From Bacillota bacterium (GTDB lineage: Bacteria > Bacillota > Clostridia > Lachnospirales > WQUN01): DNA of 9,026 bases. Under the pieces are notes generated by a model that saw only the letters and a program-made list of their open reading frames with translations, was not told the origin of the DNA and did no database searches. The first letter of the stretch is position 1, and each line of letters begins with the position of its first letter. Made by a program: the position numbers and the translations under genes. Location: assembly GCA_009782085.1 (NCBI GenBank), contig WQUN01000232.1, forward strand, positions 1-9,026. The letters run 5' to 3'. This document shows positions 5,801 to 9,026 of this stretch, in pieces.

Positions 5801-7150
5801 TACAACCTGCTCTCGGGCCAGGTGATCGCCGCGGTCCAACTCGACGACACCGATCCCACCGCGGACAACGCGCCGAGCGACCCGGTAACCACGGTCGTGA
5901 ACGGCACACCCAAGATAAACGGCGACACCGATCTGTCCGTCGTAAAGAGCTTTGAGAACCTGACGAGCACGGACGGGATATTCCGCGTGGGCGACGTCAT
6001 CCGCTACACGATAGTCACAACGAACAACGGGCATCCCAAGTCCGTGTGGAAGAACCCCGCCCTGACGGACGTTATCCCGGCCAGCCTCATTCTCGACCGC
6101 GACAGCGTTCTGTTGAACGACGAGGTGCCTACCGTTTTCTCCTACCTGTCATCCACAAGGGTGCTGACGGTGCGCCTGGGCGACATAGCCGGCGGCGGCG
6201 GGTACAGCACGGTAGTATTTGAGGCGACTATCGCCGACAGCTCGAACGGCCTTAACGTCATGAACAGCGTGACCGTCACCGGCGTGGACGCCGGCAGCGG
6301 CGACATACTGTCCAAGACGGCGAACGACGGCGGCTACGACGTGCAGGCGCTCTCCGAGAATCCGACCATCGACTACGTGACCAGGGGCGACCCGGCCATC
6401 ACCGGCAAGGGCGTGCCCGAAGCGGAAATCGTGGTGACGTTCCCCAACGGCGAGACGGCGACGACGACCGTCGACCCGGACGGAAACTGGAGCGTGGACG
6501 TGCCCGCTGACGTGGATCTCAAGAACAACGACGAGATCACGGCCGTGCAGACGGAGGACGGCAAGGGCTCCAGCCCCGAAGTCACGGCTCCCGTTCATGA
6601 CAAGCAGTACAGGGCTGTGACGGGCCTCGCTTCGCCGATGGCCGTGGAAGACTACGGCCTGGGCGACGAGTTCCTGTCGAAGTTCTATATCACCGCCGAG
6701 CTGAGGCCCACGTTCTCTACGCCCGCGTCCGCTGACATGTCGGCGATCGCGGTTTGGACCGGGGATCAGTTCACCGGCAGGTTCACGATCGAGAACGTGC
6801 CTTTCGGCACCTATGTGCTCTACATATCCACACCCGGATACCTCGCCAGGTGTATGGTGATCACGGTTTCCGCGTCCGATCCGGACCTGATCGAGCTCAC
6901 GCCCCCGGACGGCAGCGTATTCTGGCTGCAATGGGGCGACTGCAACGGCGACTACATCATCGACGGCAGGGACACCATGCTGCTCCTGGACACTCTGAAC
7001 AACGATTTCTTCACCGACGGCTATCTTCCCTCCTGTGACCTGAACAGAGACGGAGTGATAGACGGCAGAGACACCATGCTTGTGCTCGACAGCCTTAACC
7101 TTACGGTATTCGATTACCCCGGCGCGGATACGGTGAATTTTGACGAATAG
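2846..7150 (+). CDS. Secreted DUF11/Ig-repeat stalk protein with C-terminal dockerin-like domain
   Basis: A 1434-residue exported, probably rod-shaped surface or matrix protein. Residues 1-30 are a signal peptide. Residues 31-320 form a module I do not recognise, shared with gene 3; its last part (250-320) looks like a small beta domain with EWS, DGP and VYVR motifs. Four composite units follow, each a DUF11-like domain (starting 329, 558, 792, 1030) and a bacterial Ig-like domain (starting 475, 709, 935, 1173) with the pattern PTID, TGxG, GxW. Each DUF11 keeps a first-strand Lys, the Asp of xDxxP and a last-strand Asn. Asp-rich linkers end the second and third DUF11 domains. Residues 1257-1364 are the 'GYLARC' module. 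Calcium loops D1365/N1367/D1369/D1373/D1376 and D1398/N1400/D1402/D1406/D1409 complete the type-I-dockerin pattern. Position 6 of loop 1 is Tyr instead of the usual Gly. No catalytic domain or LPXTG is seen. Gene 1 ends 152 nt upstream, so co-transcription is plausible. Confidence 0.9.
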   Translation: MKKFRGVRRLAAFAILFTMIFANVPSLLAAGPTTFPLTTNTGYYVADADTMFFTEFTQDTATKKITATVYLQNNSATQTLYISGAGFVVAFTDKIAPVDKNTGLPYYGGAKVYSTSVFEYGDFIPGCKFNSISSQVVRNDATARILGGMLTSSAEGDFIVLAPGQKEVIYNAYFMPANGTDAMNLSMFSYAYQSVSLRKVTTWVGNGAYFMVADARLATGSDTYVLYPQAFKLLMDQNAPSTLSANNSARTVTNYDPALMEWSKSPDGPFTSAAPTAADIGPGAAKIYVRYAGTDYTGSDPPYTNYKKLLASPVAEVDFSSAGLTDADVAITKTSSNITSADGYTHVGDTVRYTVTASNNGHADTVWAGVKATDTLPEYVSFVQNSIKIGGAPAGMNGYYDPATRTITVNLGNISGGATKTVTFDVTVDAGAYGQGIENFVSVYGKNSDQPGATDVGGEVSDNGGFEVAEKSDAPTIDPIVEGDTDVTGKGVPGATVTVDFPDGTSKTATVNGNGDWKVTPDSPMKAGDEIAARQKEPGKDMSDDADATVGPRPASKLSIEKTSKDTTSADGKLHVNDTIEYTIKAGNSAADTRALLTDVVVTDILPDGVKLVDGSVKIDGAAAGTALTVTTVNVNGVARTQLAVSLPDLAGGEYKTITFKATINADAYGKNIKNAATVAAKDSGEDKTETTDDGDQPPKDVTPQSDKPTINDLTAGDTAITGEGVPGSKITVTFPDGSKGDTTVDPDGTWTIDTPEPLKDNEEVQAVQTTPGKDPSEPEIAYVGQRPDPKEDIQKTSEDKASPDGKYRVNDLIDYTIVITNTGDPKSLMTGIVVKDELPDGVTLVNGSVKIDGAAAGSALQIVTGPGGRPQLVITLPDLLGGAHKTVTFQATVDADAYGKDITNSASVETDNGGDGDDKDKDDPVIVPGKSAEPTIDDVYVGDRVITGTGIPKAQITVSLPNVGPLPPVRVNDDGTWSVDVPPYYNLLSGQVIAAVQLDDTDPTADNAPSDPVTTVVNGTPKINGDTDLSVVKSFENLTSTDGIFRVGDVIRYTIVTTNNGHPKSVWKNPALTDVIPASLILDRDSVLLNDEVPTVFSYLSSTRVLTVRLGDIAGGGGYSTVVFEATIADSSNGLNVMNSVTVTGVDAGSGDILSKTANDGGYDVQALSENPTIDYVTRGDPAITGKGVPEAEIVVTFPNGETATTTVDPDGNWSVDVPADVDLKNNDEITAVQTEDGKGSSPEVTAPVHDKQYRAVTGLASPMAVEDYGLGDEFLSKFYITAELRPTFSTPASADMSAIAVWTGDQFTGRFTIENVPFGTYVLYISTPGYLARCMVITVSASDPDLIELTPPDGSVFWLQWGDCNGDYIIDGRDTMLLLDTLNNDFFTDGYLPSCDLNRDGVIDGRDTMLVLDSLNLTVFDYPGADTVNFDE
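3830..6613 (+). repeat. Four tandem DUF11 + Ig-like units (about 227-238 residues each)
   Basis: Units begin at 3830, 4517, 5219 and 5933, so the spacing is 687, 702 and 714 bp. All share a KTS- or KSF-type start, a (S/P/T)DG turn followed by V(G/N)D, YT(I/V), a DxxP motif and an Ig-like partner. Units 2 and 3 are the most alike, sharing SVKIDGAAAG with nearly identical DNA (from 4691 and 5390). Units 1 and 4 share NNGH followed by VW, and an NGG/DGG turn before the Ig domain. Confidence 0.85.
6614..7147 (+). repeat. C-terminal 'GYLAR' module plus dockerin cassette, copy B
   Basis: This segment encodes residues 1257-1434 of gene 2 and is the counterpart of 2154-2690 in gene 1. Here the two calcium loops and following helices are almost the same as each other: both read DGRDTML, with LLDTL after the first and VLDSL after the second. 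Cys1336, Cys1366 and Cys1397 lie in this cassette; the first and last have matching cysteines in gene 1 (645 and 706). Confidence 0.8.
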
Positions 7151-7337
7151 AAGCCGGGTATAAAGCCAATAGGCATTACGGTCGATAAGGCCGGCGGCGG
7201 CGCGGGCGCATTGTGATAAGGAAGAAAGCGGCGGACCGCGAAGCCCGCGGATGCCGCGCGGGACTTGTCATAACGCCAAACGCGCCGGCGGCGGCGCAGG
7301 GAACGGCGGCGGCGCGCGTAGCGCCGGCGGACGCCGT

Positions 7338-7363
7338 GCCGTACCGCGGAGTACGCGGACGGC
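7338..7363 (+). other. GC-rich hairpin in the gene 2/gene 3 spacer
   Basis: GCCGT-A-CCGC (7338-7347) pairs with GCGG-ACGGC (7355-7363), leaving one bulged A and loop GGAGTAC. No T-run follows directly, so a terminator role is doubtful, although it is the strongest stem soon after gene 2 and may protect the message end. Confidence 0.35.
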
Positions 7364-7403
7364 CGCGAGCGGCGTTTCGCCGGGCAATATCTGTTTTAAG
7401 CGC

Positions 7404-7421
7404 GTGACCGTTGCCGGTCAC
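7404..7421 (+). other. Perfect 7-bp hairpin upstream of gene 3
   Basis: GTGACCG (7404-7410) pairs exactly with CGGTCAC (7415-7421) around TTGC. A smaller CGGC/GCCG stem follows at 7427-7439. Role unknown; they may belong to the leader of gene 3 or to the end of the gene 2 transcript. Confidence 0.4.
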
Positions 7422-7474
7422 AGTATCGGCCGGAAGCCGGACTCAACGAATTTTACCATTAATAAGACATCACG

Positions 7475-7505
7475 CTGGCCCGGATAGGTTTTATGTCCGG
7501 GCCGG
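7475..7505 (+). other. 10-bp hairpin directly ahead of gene 3 ribosome binding site
   Basis: CTGGCCCGGA (7475-7484) pairs with TCCGGGCCGG (7496-7505), with one T-G wobble and an 11-nt loop TAGGTTTTATG. It ends 4 nt before the ribosome binding site at 7510. It is stable enough to influence loading of ribosomes or message half-life, but no regulator or ligand can be named. Confidence 0.5.
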
Positions 7506-7509
7506 TAGA

Positions 7510-7516
7510 AAGGAAG
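7510..7516 (+). promoter_or_regulatory. Ribosome binding site of gene 3 (AAGGAAG)
   Basis: AAGGAAG lies 6 nt before GTG at 7523. That start gives the basic MRKRK beginning expected of a signal peptide. The next in-frame ATG at 7550 would lose the basic segment. Confidence 0.75.
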
Positions 7517-7522
7517 CGCAGA

Positions 7523-9026
7523 GTGAGAAAAAGGAAAGTATTCATTGCGATGCTGCTCGTGATCGCAATCATCGCGCCGAACGCGCAAATGGCCGTGGCC
7601 GCGGCGATCGCCCAGCTCCCGCTTGCCAATCCGACAAACGGTGAACTGGTGGCGAACGACAACACCAGGTTTATCACGCTGTTCACGCAGGACCCCGCGA
7701 CCGGCCTGATCACGGCGTCCGTGCAGGTTCAAAACGGCAACGCGCCAGGCGGCGCCGACATTTTCATCAGAGGCGTCAGCGAGGTCATCACGTTTTCCGA
7801 CCAGGTCGCGCCCAGCGACGCAGCCGGAAACATGATGCCGGACACCGGCGGGACGTATAACACGAGCCTGACGGACTTCAGGAAATATTGCGAGGTCGTC
7901 CCCAGCGCCACGGAGAGCGCCCCGGGCGTTCCGGTGCAAACCGGATCCATCTCCAACAACCGCATACGCAACGACAGCGCGCTTCGCGTGATCTCGGGCC
8001 TCTTTACGGTTCCCGTGGATTATTCGATAAAAGTCGCGGCGGGCGAAACTGTGAGTTTGGTTAAATTCTACTTCATGCCGACGGCCGGAGAAACCGTGTC
8101 GCTCGATATGTTTGGGTACCAAACCATACAGGTCAACACGTTTTTGTATCTTTCGCCATACTTCGCCAACGGCAGGGCCTATCTGTACTCGCGCTCCGCC
8201 GGGCTCGCCAACGACAGCACGCAGACCTATTATCAGGACCCCCTGCTGTTCAAGATCCAAGTGCAGCGGCCCCAGCCGGATGTCAGCGCGGATCAGACCG
8301 CGCGGACGGTCACGGGGTATGACAGCCTTACCATGGAGTGGTCCGCCTCGGCCGACGGCCCGTACACAAGCGCGCCTCCCGTGATCGGAAGCGGCGCGCA
8401 GACGGTCTATGTCAGGGCGGCGGGCGACGCAACGTATTCGGACGGCGGAACGGTCACCGAATACGGAGATTACAAGAAATATGTGGCAAGCGAACCGGTG
8501 AAGCTGGATTTCTACGCGACATCCGAAACCCCGGCGATCGACGACGTGTACGCGGGAGACGCGGCCGTCAGCGGAACCGGCGTGGACGGGGCTGAAATCC
8601 TGGTCACATTCCCCGGCAAAGAGACACAGACGGCCACTGTCGCGAACGGCGTGTGGTCTGTGGATGTGCCGGCCGGCGTAACATTGAACGAGAACGACAT
8701 AATCACGGCTGTTCAGACAGAAACGGGCAAAGCGCCGAGCGAAGAAGCCACGGCGACAGTTAAGGCGAAAGTCCTTGTACCCTCCGAAACCCCGGCGATC
8801 GACGACGTGTACGCGGGAGACGCGGCCGTCACAGGAACCGGCGTGGACGGGGCTGAAATCCTGGTCACGTTCCCCGGCGGCGAGACGCAGACGGCCACCG
8901 TCACGGACGGTGTATGGTCTGTGGACGTGCCGGCAGGCGTAACATTGAACGAGAACGACATAATCACGGCTGTTCAGACAGAAACGGGCAAAGCGCCGAG
9001 CGAAGAAGTTACGGCGACCGTTAAGG
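7523..9026 (+). CDS. Secreted Ig-repeat surface protein, 3' end cut by window edge
   Basis: Open from GTG 7523 to the window edge with no stop: 501 codons visible, true length unknown. Residues 1-26 are a signal peptide (MRKRK, hydrophobic core, AVA cut). Residues 35-330 match the N-terminal module of gene 2. Shared landmarks include FTQDxAT, ITAxV, FxDxxAPxD, RNDxAxR, YFMP, ARTVTxYD, MEWS (EWS in both), DGPxTSA, VYVR and YKK. From residue 334 it runs into two bacterial Ig-like repeats of 87 residues (PAIDDVYAGD, TGTGVDGAE, GVWSVDVPAGV), closely related to the Ig domains of gene 2, especially the fourth. No DUF11 domain is seen before the edge. By analogy with genes 1 and 2, a dockerin or other anchor may end the protein, but that lies outside the window. 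Probably a stalk protein working with gene 2. Confidence 0.88.
   Translation, partial: MRKRKVFIAMLLVIAIIAPNAQMAVAAAIAQLPLANPTNGELVANDNTRFITLFTQDPATGLITASVQVQNGNAPGGADIFIRGVSEVITFSDQVAPSDAAGNMMPDTGGTYNTSLTDFRKYCEVVPSATESAPGVPVQTGSISNNRIRNDSALRVISGLFTVPVDYSIKVAAGETVSLVKFYFMPTAGETVSLDMFGYQTIQVNTFLYLSPYFANGRAYLYSRSAGLANDSTQTYYQDPLLFKIQVQRPQPDVSADQTARTVTGYDSLTMEWSASADGPYTSAPPVIGSGAQTVYVRAAGDATYSDGGTVTEYGDYKKYVASEPVKLDFYATSETPAIDDVYAGDAAVSGTGVDGAEILVTFPGKETQTATVANGVWSVDVPAGVTLNENDIITAVQTETGKAPSEEATATVKAKVLVPSETPAIDDVYAGDAAVTGTGVDGAEILVTFPGGETQTATVTDGVWSVDVPAGVTLNENDIITAVQTETGKAPSEEVTATVK
8522..9026 (+). repeat. 261-bp (87-codon) in-frame tandem repeat, second copy cut off
   Basis: Copy 1 is 8522-8782. 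Copy 2 starts at 8783 and its first 244 bases are visible. I count about 17 mismatches and no gaps over those 244 bases, with 5 amino-acid changes in 81 residues. Each copy encodes one Ig-like domain plus a short linker (AKVLVP after copy 1). The array probably continues beyond the window. Confidence 0.93.

Larger units (their letters stand above)
7151..7522 (+). other. Gene-free GC-rich spacer between genes 2 and 3
   Basis: No supportable gene is present; reading frames here are Ala/Arg-rich by-products of GC-rich DNA. From 7190 to about 7330 the sequence is dominated by GCCGGCGGCGGCGC-like runs (7190-7203, 7284-7297, partly 7304-7315) that can form short hairpins, such as GGCGC/GCGCC at 7311-7325. 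A bulged 9-bp stem spans 7338-7363, and CGGCG TTT CGCCG lies at 7370-7382 ahead of CTGTTTT (7391-7397). From about 7440 it becomes AT-richer, as expected before a gene. No clean terminator with a T-run follows gene 2. Confidence 0.5.

Noticed and set aside
7213..7407. Small open frames in the spacer (plus strand 7213-7407 and 7251-7487, minus strand 7176-7421)
   Set aside because: They are overlapping Ala/Arg/Gly-rich translations of GC-rich DNA with no ribosome binding site and no protein-like pattern.
8522..9026. Repeats considered as a CRISPR array
   Set aside because: The repeat unit is 261 bp, contiguous and in frame within a coding sequence, with no spacers.

Overview
The window holds three consecutive plus-strand genes for large exported, multidomain proteins. 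None has a recognisable catalytic domain. The GC-rich composition, strong AGGAGG-type ribosome binding sites, typical Gram-positive signal peptides, SpaA/VWA adhesin architecture and type-I-dockerin-like C-termini point to a GC-rich member of the Clostridia (Bacillota), probably an uncultured anaerobe. This assignment is inferred from protein architecture, not from any marker gene.

Layout. Positions 1-461 are non-coding and rich in hairpins; they begin with a perfect 11-bp inverted repeat. Gene 1 (462-2693) encodes a 743-residue adhesin: signal peptide, VWA domain with an intact MIDAS, SpaA/Cna_B-like domain, a 'GYLAR' beta module and a dockerin-like double EF-hand. A 152-nt spacer with two hairpins follows. 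Gene 2 (2846-7150) encodes 1434 residues: signal peptide, an unrecognised N-terminal module, four alternating DUF11-like and bacterial Ig-like units, and then the same 'GYLAR' module plus dockerin as gene 1. Positions 7151-7522 are a GC-rich spacer with several hairpins. Gene 3 (7523 to beyond the window end) starts at GTG. It repeats the N-terminal module of gene 2 and then enters near-identical 261-bp tandem repeats encoding Ig-like domains.

How they may work together. The first two proteins carry a related calcium-binding C-terminal cassette where sortase-anchored adhesins would carry LPXTG. Genes 2 and 3 share a related N-terminal module. The simplest reading is a set of co-evolved surface or matrix proteins: one ligand-binding VWA adhesin and two rod-like stalk proteins. 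They may be attached or assembled non-covalently through dockerin-cohesin contacts, with the cohesin partner outside this window. It is also possible that the dockerin-like pair is only a calcium-stabilised cap of the preceding module. No RNA genes, mobile elements or CRISPR arrays were found.
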